NCBI RefSeq assembly: GCF_002008165.1
Contig: NZ_MRDM01000015.1
Location: forward strand, 107,805-171,804
Source of the DNA: Rhizobium laguerreae
GTDB taxonomy: Bacteria; Pseudomonadota; Alphaproteobacteria; Rhizobiales; Rhizobiaceae
Direction of reading: 5' to 3'
DNA: 64,000 bases
The notes below the pieces were generated by a model. The model had not been told where the DNA came from and did not search any database. It saw only the letters and a list, made by a program, of their open reading frames with translations. Positions 36,185 through 44,613 of the stretch are shown here, piece by piece. The stretch's first letter is position 1. Every line of letters begins with the position of its first letter. The position numbers and the translations under genes are program-made.

Positions 36185-37030
36185 CTATCTAGGCGAAGCA
36201 TGTCTTTTCTCTTTCATAACATTAGCGACATTGCGAATAATATCTATATTTGCCTGATATTTCTGTATTTTGTAATATCCTTCATTTAGACAATTGAAAT
36301 AAAGAGTCTCAAGATATCGGTAGCTTCTGAATCTCAGGAAATCGTTGTACAGTTCATCTGGATCTGCCGAGAGGATATATTTTATTGTCCGAGCGGTCAT
36401 GTGATGATTAGGCTCCACCACGATCCGGTTTAGATCCTTGATTGACTTAACGGCGGCAAAATTTAGCTCGGATTCTATGTTAGGACGATCGCCCGTGTAT
36501 CGGGCAAAATACAGGAAAAATGTTTTGTTCTCTAACTGCTGCTTGCGCATGAGGTGGACCAACTTGTTTTGGTGGGTGCCAGTAATCTTCACGTCGTCGA
36601 TAAACAAAAGACAACGACCTTCGAAATGTTGCGAGTTGAAGTAGAATTTGTCACCAGCGATCAATGATTTGCGATCCTCTCCTGAAAGAAATCCATAATC
36701 GTCCATGTAACTGATCTTTCGCGGGACAGTCGCATATTCCACATGGTTGCCTTTCTCATCAACGATGTGGTTGTTGAGGCGGTCTAGCAAATGCATCGTC
36801 ATTACATTTGCTGCATTCGGAACGAAATTGAATGGCGACGGAATCATCAGGCAGCGACTGTTCAGTATTGTGGATGCGTGTTTTTCGAAGAACGCGTCTG
36901 CAATCTGGTGGCCCATCTCGCGAGCGGCCTCGTCGCAACCAAACTTCAGACGCGAATATTGCTCCGGTCGAAAGGGTGCATCCTCGATTGATTGAAATTC
37001 ATGAAGCGCAAACTCCTCAAACTGCGTCAT
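36185..37030 (-). CDS. Phosphoribosyltransferase-like protein
   Basis: A 281-residue protein. CLLFIDDVKITGTHQNKLVH is the classic PRPP-binding loop of type I phosphoribosyltransferases (two acidic residues followed by TGT). The N-terminal half (LHEFQSIEDAPFRPEQYSRL) and the C-terminal helical half (DELYNDFLRFRSYRYLETLY) are unfamiliar. The start at 37030 overlaps the end of the upstream HAD gene. Base composition is AT-richer than the surrounding genes, which suggests transfer. A truncated copy is at 20.9-21.1 kb. The pair may process a nucleotide-like metabolite; the substrate is not known. Confidence 0.7.
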   Translation of the reverse strand: MTQFEEFALHEFQSIEDAPFRPEQYSRLKFGCDEAAREMGHQIADAFFEKHASTILNSRCLMIPSPFNFVPNAANVMTMHLLDRLNNHIVDEKGNHVEYATVPRKISYMDDYGFLSGEDRKSLIAGDKFYFNSQHFEGRCLLFIDDVKITGTHQNKLVHLMRKQQLENKTFFLYFARYTGDRPNIESELNFAAVKSIKDLNRIVVEPNHHMTARTIKYILSADPDELYNDFLRFRSYRYLETLYFNCLNEGYYKIQKYQANIDIIRNVANVMKEKRHASPR

Positions 37031-37658
37031 AAACAGCCTCTTGAATGTCCTCAGATCTTCCCACCAGGGCGCCGCGCATTCCAGCGCTGCGCGCACCTTG
37101 CAGATCGCCGATGGCGTCATCGCCCACATGCAGGATGTTGTCGGCCGCAACGCCGCACGACTTGATGATTTTGTTGAAAAATGCCTCGTTTGGCTTTGCA
37201 TATCCAAGCAGGTCGGAATAAATTCCGAACCGAAATACACATCCAAAGGTGCTCTCAAGAAAGTTGTGCATCGTAGTGCCGCTAATAAAACTCGAGTTGC
37301 TACCAATTGATAGCGTGTACCCGTCTTCTGCCAGCGAATGGACGAACCTCACAGTGGTGTCCAAAACAACTGGTTTGCAATTCTCAAAAACGTGCTCAAA
37401 CGCCTTTGCGATTAAGCCTGGATCTTTTTGAACATTACAACGCATCATAAGCAGACGAATATTTTCGGACAGGGATGGGGCGTACCCCGTCTCGATCGCG
37501 TGTTGGTTAACCCACTTCTTGACCTCCGCGTATGCATTCCTCACAACTGCTTCTTCTCTATCAAAACAGGTGGCGAGAAACTTGGTCCTCATCGGCGCAT
37601 GACCTGGGTTCGCTGTTACGAGAGTGTTCCAGACGTCAAAAGAAATGTGACTGATCAA
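37017..37658 (-). CDS. HAD-superfamily hydrolase
   Basis: About 213 residues from a TTG at 37658, with GGGAG upstream (a TTG at 37688 is an alternative). HAD motif I is SFDVWNTLVT (the nucleophile D), motif II is SIGSNSSF, and the lysine and motif III/IV lie in YAKPNEAFFNKII and ILHVGDDAIGDLQGARSAGM. The second Asp of the DxD pattern of phosphatases is replaced by Trp (DVWN), which occurs in a subset of HADs. It overlaps the PRTase-like gene by 14 bases, so the two form an operon. Confidence 0.75.
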   Translation of the reverse strand: MISHISFDVWNTLVTANPGHAPMRTKFLATCFDREEAVVRNAYAEVKKWVNQHAIETGYAPSLSENIRLLMMRCNVQKDPGLIAKAFEHVFENCKPVVLDTTVRFVHSLAEDGYTLSIGSNSSFISGTTMHNFLESTFGCVFRFGIYSDLLGYAKPNEAFFNKIIKSCGVAADNILHVGDDAIGDLQGARSAGMRGALVGRSEDIQEAVYDAV

Positions 37659-38052
37659 CGTGGCTCCCCGGGATCTTCGATCTCTCAAACGATGTGTAAC
37701 TGTGGTTGGTCCCGCAGCCGTTTCGGCTGCGGCGTGTGGGCGGTCCGAAACGATCGGGATGTGCTACTTCCAACTGGCCGGGCTGCCCAATCCGATCCGC
37801 CGTACAAGCCGTTCCCCGGATCGGCAACATGGCGGCGAATGCACTCCGCCACTGACCTCTTTCCAAGGGGAGTGTTATCATGGTGTGGCATGGATGGCTC
37901 CGTGACGCTATTTTCAGCGTATGACGAGATTAAACCGTCTGAGTCTTAAATCTGTCGCCTTCTTTAGTCAACAATCTGCGTATTTGCCGCGCAACAACTC
38001 AACTCGCCACTAGCGGCTGGGGTGAACCGAGCATAGACGTACGGACGTACAG
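37659..38052. other. Intergenic region
   Basis: About 390 bases upstream of the HAD gene. It probably includes its promoter; no gene is recognised. Confidence 0.4.
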
Positions 38053-38545
38053 AGCTTCGATCCCGATGTTCAAAAAGCAATTAAACGAAATCCAAGCGAG
38101 GAGCTGACGGCGACTGTGGTCAATCAACTGCCCCGCCACGGGATAAGCCTCAATCAATTTTGACTTGATCTACGGTCGTCCAAATCAGACGGTGCAGTCC
38201 TGCGTCAACTCCGCAGGAGCTGCTCCCAATGCACCAGTCGATTTGCCGTGTTCGGCTCGCACTGGTCCATCCTTAGGAAAAACCAACGTCTGACGAGGAG
38301 GAGGCGCTTGGCTGCCGGGCCTGTCAGCTCGCGGCCGTGGCCAACACCCTGATTGCGGAAGGCTACCTCCCGATCGGCCTCAATTATTTCGCTTTACCGG
38401 ATGATGAGCTTGCGTTGGCGCAGTAGGCCGCTCCGCCTCTGCGTAACTGGGGGTATTCGGCAGACACCTGCACAACGGTGATCGGCTTCGGCGCGTCAGC
38501 TATTCACGGCGTAGGCGACGGCAATGTTGTCGATCTCTCCGGTCA
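38053..38545 (+). pseudogene. hemN relic (oxygen-independent coproporphyrinogen III oxidase)
   Basis: Pieces in several frames give SFDPDVQKAIKRNPSEEL, TATVVNQL, INFDLIYGRPNQTVQSC, GYLPIGLNYFALPDDELALA and CTTVIGFGASAI, in HemN order. Frameshifts and stops interrupt them, and the N-terminal iron-sulfur region is missing. HemN serves heme synthesis at low oxygen and often accompanies symbiotic genes. Confidence 0.7.
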
Positions 38546-38980
38546 AGGCCGGGAGCGAGTTAACTTGCGGCAGGCAAGTTAACGGGCTTGTCACAGATTC
38601 CGCCAGCCGCAGTTATGCGTCGAACGGCCCGCGTTTCATGCTTTGCTAACCTTTTGCAGTCCGAAAGGCGTTGTCGGTGTTCATCCCGGTCGGAGGCTAG
38701 TCCGCGCCGGACCGCGGAGCCGAGGAAGTTTGCCTCGATGCGCTCCGACTACAATCCACGAAAACTCAATGAGGTGACGACGGCCGCTTCGTCCATGGAG
38801 CGGGCTAAGTTTGTTGGCGGCATTTTTCTGTTGGCTCGTCTAAGCGGTCTATCTATGACATGACGAATTATCGACGGTATGTGGAAGAAAAACCGTCATG
38901 GTTTACTGTTTTACGCGCAACAGAAGAGATATGCTCCGAACATTGAGCGGTCGGTCTCGCCAATCCGACCGCAGTGCCTC
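38546..38980. other. Relic or intergenic DNA
   Basis: No supported gene; open frames here lack recognisable motifs. Confidence 0.4.
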
Positions 38981-39136
38981 GCCACCTGCCACCATGTCGG
39001 CGAAGGCGAGAAGGCGAACGCCATCCGCAACGCGGTCGAAAAGGTGCTGAACATCGACAATGTCAGGACCGGCGGCCTCGGCGGCAGCGCGACGACCAAG
39101 GAATTCACAGCAGCAACTGAAAGGCGGCTGGCATGA
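38981..39136 (+). pseudogene. 3' fragment of an isocitrate/isopropylmalate dehydrogenase family gene
   Basis: The last 50 codons read HHVGEGEKANAIRNAVEKVL and VRTGGLGGSATTKEFT, the C-terminal signature of NAD-type isocitrate/isopropylmalate dehydrogenases (RT.DLGG.A.T.EF). The rest is missing. Its end is 46 bases before the TPP-enzyme A gene. Confidence 0.7.
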
Positions 39137-39182
39137 CAAAAAAGCAGGAAAAGAACCCACCCAGCTCTAAGGGGGGCAACGC

Positions 39183-39704
39183 ATGATTAAGGGTTCCGAC
39201 CGAGTTGTCGCGGTCCTTGAGAAAATGGGCGCCGAGCGCATCTACGGCGTCCCCGGCGAGGAAATCCTCGACATCATGGAGTCGCTGCGCAAGTCGAAGA
39301 AGATCAAGTTCGTGCCGACCCGTACCGAGTGGGGTGCGGCCCTCATGGCCGCCACCGAGGGCCGGCTCACCGGCCGCCCAGGCGTCAGCCTCGCCACCTG
39401 CGGCCCGGGCGCACTTAACTTCCCCAACGGCGCTGAGTATGCGCATCTCGGCGGATTTCCGCTGGTGATGATCGCCGGCCAGAAGCCGATCAACAGCAGC
39501 CTCCATGGGCACTTTCAGGTCAGCCCCCTCGTCTCCGTGATGGAGGGGCTCACCAAGTACGCAGTGCAGATCGGGTCGGTGCAAATGATCCGGCCAGTCT
39601 TCAGTGAGGCGTTCCGCATCGCTCAAGAGGAAAAGCAAGGCCCAGTGTCTGTTGTAATACCGGAAGACATTGCGGCCGAAGATGGTGAGGAGGATGCACT
39701 ATGA
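39183..39704 (+). CDS. Split TPP-dependent enzyme, N-terminal subunit, copy 2
   Basis: A 173-residue PYR-domain protein homologous to the gene at 27.1 kb: GSDRVVAVLEKMGAERIYGV, then PTRTEWGAALMAATEGRLTG with the catalytic Glu, TCGPGALNFPNG and GGFPLVMIAGQKP. The ATG follows AAGGGGGGCAACGC. Its end overlaps subunit B by ATGA, the cleaner and probably ancestral arrangement. No nif promoter precedes this copy; upstream are only hemN and isocitrate-dehydrogenase relics, so how it is expressed is unclear. Confidence 0.82.
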   Translation: MIKGSDRVVAVLEKMGAERIYGVPGEEILDIMESLRKSKKIKFVPTRTEWGAALMAATEGRLTGRPGVSLATCGPGALNFPNGAEYAHLGGFPLVMIAGQKPINSSLHGHFQVSPLVSVMEGLTKYAVQIGSVQMIRPVFSEAFRIAQEEKQGPVSVVIPEDIAAEDGEEDAL

Positions 39705-40810
39705 CTACGAAGACCCTCGATCGCGCGGTTGAAATGATCCTTGCGGCCAAGCGTCCGCTGATCATGGTGGGCGGGGCGGCAAGCCGCCTCGACCAGCACC
39801 CGAACGCCCAAATCCGCGACTTAGTGCAACGCACGCGCATTCCCTTCTTCACCACGCAAATGGGCAAGGGCGTCGTGGCGGAGGACTCCGACCTCTATAT
39901 GGGCACGGCGGCGCTATCCGAAGGCGACCATGTCCACGAGGCCGTCGACAAGGCCGACTGGATCATCGCGGTCGGCCACGACACGTGCGAAAAGCCTCCG
40001 TTCATCATGTCTGAGGGCGGCCCGAAGGTCATTCACATCGCACATCAGCCTGCGACCTTCACACAGGCCTATTGGCCGCAGCTCGAGGTCATCGGCGAGA
40101 TCGGCGCTTCAGTCGCGGCGCTGGCGGATCGCCTCGAGGGCAAGCTGCTCAATGCCGGCGCGCTACTGCCGCTGCGCGAGGAGATCCTCGCCCTGATTGG
40201 CGAGGGTGCCGATGATAAAAGTTGGCCGGTCACCCTGGATCACGTGGTGCACGTTGTAGGCAAGGTCATGCCGGAAGGCAGCATTGTTACGCTCGACAAT
40301 GGCCTTTACAAGATCCCGTTCGCCCGGAAGTATCGGACCAATCACCCCAATACGCTGCTGCTCGACAACACGCTCGCGACCATGGGCGCCGGCGTGCCCT
40401 CAGCGATCGTGGCGGCGATGCTGAATCCCGGGCACCGCGTGATGGCGGTCTGCGGCGACGGCGGCTTTCAGATGACCGGCCAGGAACTGATGACGGCCGT
40501 CGAACAAAAGCTCAACCTCGTCGTCCTGATCTTGGACAACGGCGGCTGGGGCATGATCGAAGCGAAGCAAACCGCCAAAGGTTTCCCGAATTACGGTGTC
40601 AACTTCCTCAATCCGGATTTCGTGAAACTGGCCGAAGCCTGTGGCGCCAAGGGCACGCGGGTCGAAACGCTGGACGATCCGGTGCCGGCGCTGAAAGCCG
40701 CTCTCAAAGGCGGCGGGGTGCATGTGGTCGCAGTGCCGGTCGATGATTCAAAGTACAAGCGACTGCTCGGCGGACTTCGCTCGCCCAAGGCGAAACCGCC
40801 GAGCGCCTGA
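39701..40810 (+). CDS. Split TPP-dependent enzyme, central and C-terminal subunit, copy 2
   Basis: A 369-residue protein with the middle domain (MILAAKRPLIMVGGAASRLD, TRIPFFTTQMGKGVV) and the PP domain, with GDGGFQMTGQELMTA...LILDNGGWGMI. The second Asn of the usual metal motif is Gly here (DNGG against NNKD in copy 1), so the two copies may differ in activity. It begins directly with the middle domain, unlike the chimeric copy 1. Together with subunit A it makes a full-length enzyme of about 542 residues in two chains. Confidence 0.82.
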   Translation: MTTKTLDRAVEMILAAKRPLIMVGGAASRLDQHPNAQIRDLVQRTRIPFFTTQMGKGVVAEDSDLYMGTAALSEGDHVHEAVDKADWIIAVGHDTCEKPPFIMSEGGPKVIHIAHQPATFTQAYWPQLEVIGEIGASVAALADRLEGKLLNAGALLPLREEILALIGEGADDKSWPVTLDHVVHVVGKVMPEGSIVTLDNGLYKIPFARKYRTNHPNTLLLDNTLATMGAGVPSAIVAAMLNPGHRVMAVCGDGGFQMTGQELMTAVEQKLNLVVLILDNGGWGMIEAKQTAKGFPNYGVNFLNPDFVKLAEACGAKGTRVETLDDPVPALKAALKGGGVHVVAVPVDDSKYKRLLGGLRSPKAKPPSA

Positions 40811-40881
40811 GCAGGCCCGAAATGAACCGCCTCGGGGAGTGCCGGGGCGGTCCACAGCAAGGATCGGCTTTTCAGAGGGGG

Positions 40882-40904
40882 CGGGCGGCAGGCCCTGCCG
40901 CCCG
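40882..40904 (+). promoter_or_regulatory. Intercistronic stem-loop before the alcohol dehydrogenase gene (copy 2)
   Basis: CGGGCGGCAG and CTGCCGCCCG form a 10-bp stem with a GCC loop, the same as in copy 1 although the bases before it are unrelated. Confidence 0.7.
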
Positions 40905-40931
40905 AGAGAGCCAAACAAATGGACCAAACAC

Positions 40932-42105
40932 ATGGCCATCACTTTCCAAACCCCGTCCAACATCCGTTTCGGGGAAGGCGCGTCCAGCAAGATCGGCGAG
41001 CTCCTCAAGGGCTACAAGGCCGCCCATGTGCTGCTCGTCACCGACGAGAAGGTGCGGGCGGCCGGGCTGACGCGCAATGCGGAAGCGGCGATTGCCGAAG
41101 CCGGCATCGCGCGCACCGTGTTCGACGGCGTGGTCGTCGACGCGCCATCGCATGTTATCGAAGCGGCAGCAGAAATCTGCCGCGAGCGCGGCGTCGACGC
41201 TGTCGTGGCGATCGGCGGCGGCAGCGCGCTGGATACGGCAAAGCTCGTCGCCTATCTCGCCAAAACCCCGGACAAGCTTGATGATATCTATGGTGTCGAC
41301 CTTGCCACCGGCGATCGGCTGCCGCTGCTGCTGGTTCCGACCACGGCGGGCACCGGATCGGAAGTGACGCCGATCTCCATCGTTAAGACGCCGAACAACG
41401 AGAAGAAGGCGGTGATCTCGCCGCTCCTCATCCCGGACTGGGTGATCCTCGATCCCCAACTGACGCTCGGCCTGCCGCCGCACCTCACCGCTCAGACGGG
41501 CATCGACGCCATGGCGCACGCGATCGAGGCCTATACCGGCAAGATCAAGAAGAACCCGACCTCCGACCAGTTCGCGCTGAAGGCGCTGGCGCTGTTGTCG
41601 GCCAATCTCAGGAAAGTCTACACGGACGGGCTCGGACCTCGAAGCGCGCTCGGAAATGCTGCTCGGCTCCATGCTGGCCGGCATGGCGTTTGCCAACTCG
41701 CCGGTTGCCGCGGTGCACGCGCTCGCCTATCCGATCGGCGAGATCTTCGATGTCGGGTACGGCCTCTCCATTGCGCTGGTCCTGCCCTACGTGTTGGAAT
41801 TCAACCGGCCGGCGGCCGAAGCGCTCTATGCCGAGCTCTCCGACGTTATCCAGCCCGGCTATCGCCGGCAGTCCGATGCGGCGGACGCGGCGGCCTTCAT
41901 CGCCGAGATCGAGGCGATCTGCCGAGACTGCGGGGTGCCCGGCTCGCTTTCGGCGGTTGGAATCGGCGAAGGCGATCTTTCCAAGCTGGCGAAGGGTGCG
42001 ATGAAGCACGCGGAGCGCCTACTGGTCAACAATCCGCGCGAGCTCGACGACGATCAGGCCCGGGCGATCTATGCCAAAGCACTTGCGGGAGCGAGCAGGC
42101 CATGA
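40932..42105 (+). pseudogene. Iron-containing alcohol dehydrogenase, copy 2, frameshifted
   Basis: Nearly identical to the gene at 29.1 kb up to codon 232. There GACGGCTCGG is GACGGGCTCGG (extra G at 41628-41630), which throws the frame into GLGPRSALGNAARL. The correct frame resumes as MLLGSMLAGMAFANSP to the stop at 42105. In that second part the metal ligand of DVGHGLS is changed to Tyr (DVGYGLS, near 41758). Two independent lesions argue for a true pseudogene rather than a sequencing error. Confidence 0.85.
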
Positions 42106-42137
42106 CCGAGCTCGGACGACCAACCGGAATCTCCACA
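42102..42137 (+). pseudogene. phaE 5' remnant
   Basis: The ATGA overlap with the dehydrogenase is kept, followed by about 33 bases matching the phaE start (GAGCTCGGACGACCAACCGG in both), minus two bases. The match stops where the nif promoter module begins. Confidence 0.8.
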
Positions 42138-42164
42138 TTCAACTTACGACATCGTCGTGACCTT

Positions 42165-42180
42165 TGTCGGCTTCGCAACA
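42165..42180 (+). promoter_or_regulatory. NifA upstream activator site (copy 3)
   Basis: TGTCGGCTTCGCAACA, TGT-N10-ACA, about 88 bases before the -24 element. Confidence 0.8.
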
Positions 42181-42267
42181 CCCATTCCACTTCGCCCGAT
42201 CCCGTATTTTCCGCCCACGTAGCTGAAACAGCAGCAAATAATTGTTCGTCAGCTCAATCGGCCTGAT

Positions 42268-42282
42268 TGGCACGAATCTTGA
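42268..42282 (+). promoter_or_regulatory. Sigma-54 (-24/-12) promoter of the CoA-transferase operon
   Basis: TGGCACGAATCTTGA, identical to the other two copies; about 87 bases before the CoA-transferase start. Confidence 0.85.
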
Positions 42283-42368
42283 AATCTATTGAGAGGCGGC
42301 GGGAGGGACCGGCGCCATCCACATTGCGGTTTAACCGCATTGGTTCGAACACGTGAAGGAAACAAAAT

Positions 42369-44042
42369 ATGCCAGAACGGCATCAGATTGCATTCTATGG
42401 AAAGGGCGGAATTGACAAATCCGCTACCAAGATTGTCTCCGGCGCCGAAGCCGTCGCGATGATCCGCTCGGGCGATACAGTCGCCTTTTCCGGCTTCGTC
42501 GGAATCGGTACGCCGGAGGCGGTGATCTGCGCCCTTGAGAAGCGTTTCCTCGAAACGGGCGAGCCGAGCAATCTCACCCTCGTCTTTGCCGCCGCCCCGG
42601 GCGACGGCAAAGACAAGGGCCTCAACCGACTGGCGCATGACGGGCTGGTGAAACGCCTCATCGGCGGGCATTTCAAGCCGGTGCCAAAGCTGGCGAAACT
42701 GGCAGCCAGCGGCAAGTGCGAGATCTACAATCTGCCGCTCGGGGTCATTTCCCATCTCTACCGCGAGATCGCTGGGCGCAAGCCCTGGCTGATCTCGAAA
42801 GTCGGGCTTGGAACCTTCGTGGACCCGCGCAACAGCGGTGGCAAGATGAATTCCAACACGACGGAAGACCTCGTGGAGATGGTGGAAACCCACGGCGAGG
42901 AGCGGCTCCTTTACAATGCGTTCCCCATCGATGTCGTCATCTTGCGCGGCACGACGGCCGATCCATCCGGCAACGTCACGATGGAGAAGGAGGCCGCGAC
43001 GCTCGACAACCTGTCGCTCGCCATGGCCGCCAAGGCGGGTGGGGGTATCGTCATCCTGCAGGTCGAGGGCATCGCCCCCGCCGGCTCGCTGCACTCGCGT
43101 GACATCGCAATCCCCGGCCACTTAGTCGACCGCGTCGTTGTGGCCCAGCCGGAAGATCACATGCAGACCTATGCGACCCATTACAGCGGTGCCTTCTCCG
43201 GCGAATTCCGTGCGCCGCCGGACAGCGCCGCCTCCATGAAACTGGACGAACGCAAGATCATCGCGCGGCGCTGCGCTTTCGAACTGCGGATGGGCGGTGT
43301 CGTCAATCTCGGCATCGGGATGCCGGAAGGGATTGCTGCGGTAGCGGCGGAAGAGGGGATCATCGACAAGATCACGCTCACTACCGAATCCGGTACCATC
43401 GGCGGCACCCCACAGACCGGGATGGATTTCGGCGCGGCCAAAAACCTCGAGTCGATCATCGACCAGAACCAGATGTTCGATCTCATCGACGGCGGCGGGC
43501 TGAGCTTCGCCTGTCTCAGCTTCGCGCAGGTCGATGCTCAATGCAATGTCAATGCCAGCCGGTTCGGTGGCATCCTCGCCGGCGCCGGCGGCTTCATCAA
43601 CATCTCGCAAAACACCCGCCACGTCGCCTTCTGCGGCAAGTTCACGGACGGGGGCCTGCGCATCGAGATCCGGGACGGCAAGCTTGCCATCCTGCAGGAA
43701 GGCCGGCAGGCGAAATTCATCAAAGAGGTCGAGCAGATCACTTTCTCGGGCGAAATTGCCCGCGAGACGCACCAGTCTGTGCTCTACGTAACCGAGCGCT
43801 GCGTCTTCTCGCTAATCCCCGAGGGGCTGGAACTAATCGAAGTCGCGCCGGGGATCGATATCGAGCGCGACATCCTCGCCCATATGGAGTTCCGGCCGAT
43901 CATCCGCCAGCCGCGCGAAATGGCGGCTGTGATCTTCGCCGACGGTCCGATGAATCTCGACCAGCTGCTGCTCGAACGCCTGCTTTCAGAGGGCATAGAG
44001 TTCGATGCAGAGCGCAGCACGAGGCCGCCAGCTATGGGCTAG
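42369..44042 (+). CDS. NifH-leader/CoA-transferase chimera (propionate CoA-transferase family)
   Basis: A 557-residue protein. Residues 1-20 (MPERHQIAFYGKGGIDKSAT) are a decayed NifH N-terminus; from KIVSGAEAVAMIRSGDTVAF on it is a single-chain family I CoA-transferase. The alpha half has GFVGIGTPEAVI; the beta half has the active-site Glu in LTTESGTIGG, FDLIDGGGLSFACLSFAQVD, and GGFINISQNTRHVAFCG. These enzymes move CoA between acetyl-CoA and acids such as propionate, lactate or hydroxybutyrate. It starts under a nif promoter and leads an operon with a phasin, Acs and Adk. The fusion gives the gene the nifH ribosome site. Confidence 0.85.
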   Translation: MPERHQIAFYGKGGIDKSATKIVSGAEAVAMIRSGDTVAFSGFVGIGTPEAVICALEKRFLETGEPSNLTLVFAAAPGDGKDKGLNRLAHDGLVKRLIGGHFKPVPKLAKLAASGKCEIYNLPLGVISHLYREIAGRKPWLISKVGLGTFVDPRNSGGKMNSNTTEDLVEMVETHGEERLLYNAFPIDVVILRGTTADPSGNVTMEKEAATLDNLSLAMAAKAGGGIVILQVEGIAPAGSLHSRDIAIPGHLVDRVVVAQPEDHMQTYATHYSGAFSGEFRAPPDSAASMKLDERKIIARRCAFELRMGGVVNLGIGMPEGIAAVAAEEGIIDKITLTTESGTIGGTPQTGMDFGAAKNLESIIDQNQMFDLIDGGGLSFACLSFAQVDAQCNVNASRFGGILAGAGGFINISQNTRHVAFCGKFTDGGLRIEIRDGKLAILQEGRQAKFIKEVEQITFSGEIARETHQSVLYVTERCVFSLIPEGLELIEVAPGIDIERDILAHMEFRPIIRQPREMAAVIFADGPMNLDQLLLERLLSEGIEFDAERSTRPPAMG

Positions 44043-44086
44043 ACGCCCGCAACCTTGTAACCCCATCGTTTGAGGAGAAGCCCACC

Positions 44087-44512
44087 ATGCCTACATCGCA
44101 GACCCCGGATATCCAAACGTTGACCAACCAGATCAACGAGATGCTCGCCAAGTTCAACATGCCGGGCGTCGATCCGGCAGCACTTGTTAGGGAGCAGGCC
44201 AGGAATATCGAGGCCGTCGCGCAGGCCACGCAGGTTGCCAACAAAGGCGCCTACGGCGTCGTCGAAAAGCAGCTGGAATTGTTCCGCGCGGCTTCCTCAC
44301 AGCTCCTGATGATGTTTGAGGATGCGGCCCTTGCCCCCAAGGAGCGCGGCGAACTGGCGAAACAGGCTTACGAGGTGGCGCTGATCGGCTCGCGCGAGAT
44401 CACCAGCATGGCGGTCAAGGCCAGCGAGAACGCTTTCGCCATCACCCGCAAGCGGATGACCGAGATTTTCGAGCAGTTCCGCAAGGCCGCGACAATCGGA
44501 AAGGATACGTGA
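44087..44512 (+). CDS. Phasin (PHA granule-associated protein)
   Basis: A 141-residue helical protein with NQINEMLAKFNMPGVDPAAL, then RNIEAVAQATQVANKGAYGV and VEKQLELFRAASSQLL, the usual phasin pattern. GAGGAG precedes the start. Phasins coat polyester granules and control their number and size. It sits between the CoA-transferase and acs. In the reconstructed ancestral operon it would lie just downstream of the synthase genes. Confidence 0.82.
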   Translation: MPTSQTPDIQTLTNQINEMLAKFNMPGVDPAALVREQARNIEAVAQATQVANKGAYGVVEKQLELFRAASSQLLMMFEDAALAPKERGELAKQAYEVALIGSREITSMAVKASENAFAITRKRMTEIFEQFRKAATIGKDT

Positions 44513-44613
44513 GGCCGGACCTGCCGAACGGAAAGCATAATTCGTGCGTGACAATCCTCCACCCGTCGAGGTGATGGGGAGCTGCGAATAACCTCCTAGG
44601 AGGGACAACGACA

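Noticed and set aside
40722..42266. 514-codon frame spanning the second alcohol dehydrogenase
   Set aside because: It starts inside the TPP-enzyme B gene and continues past the frameshift into nonsense sequence; only 40932 to about 41630 is real dehydrogenase.
43541..44512. 323-codon frame covering the phasin
   Set aside because: The first 180 codons are out-of-frame CoA-transferase; only the part from 44087 is the phasin.
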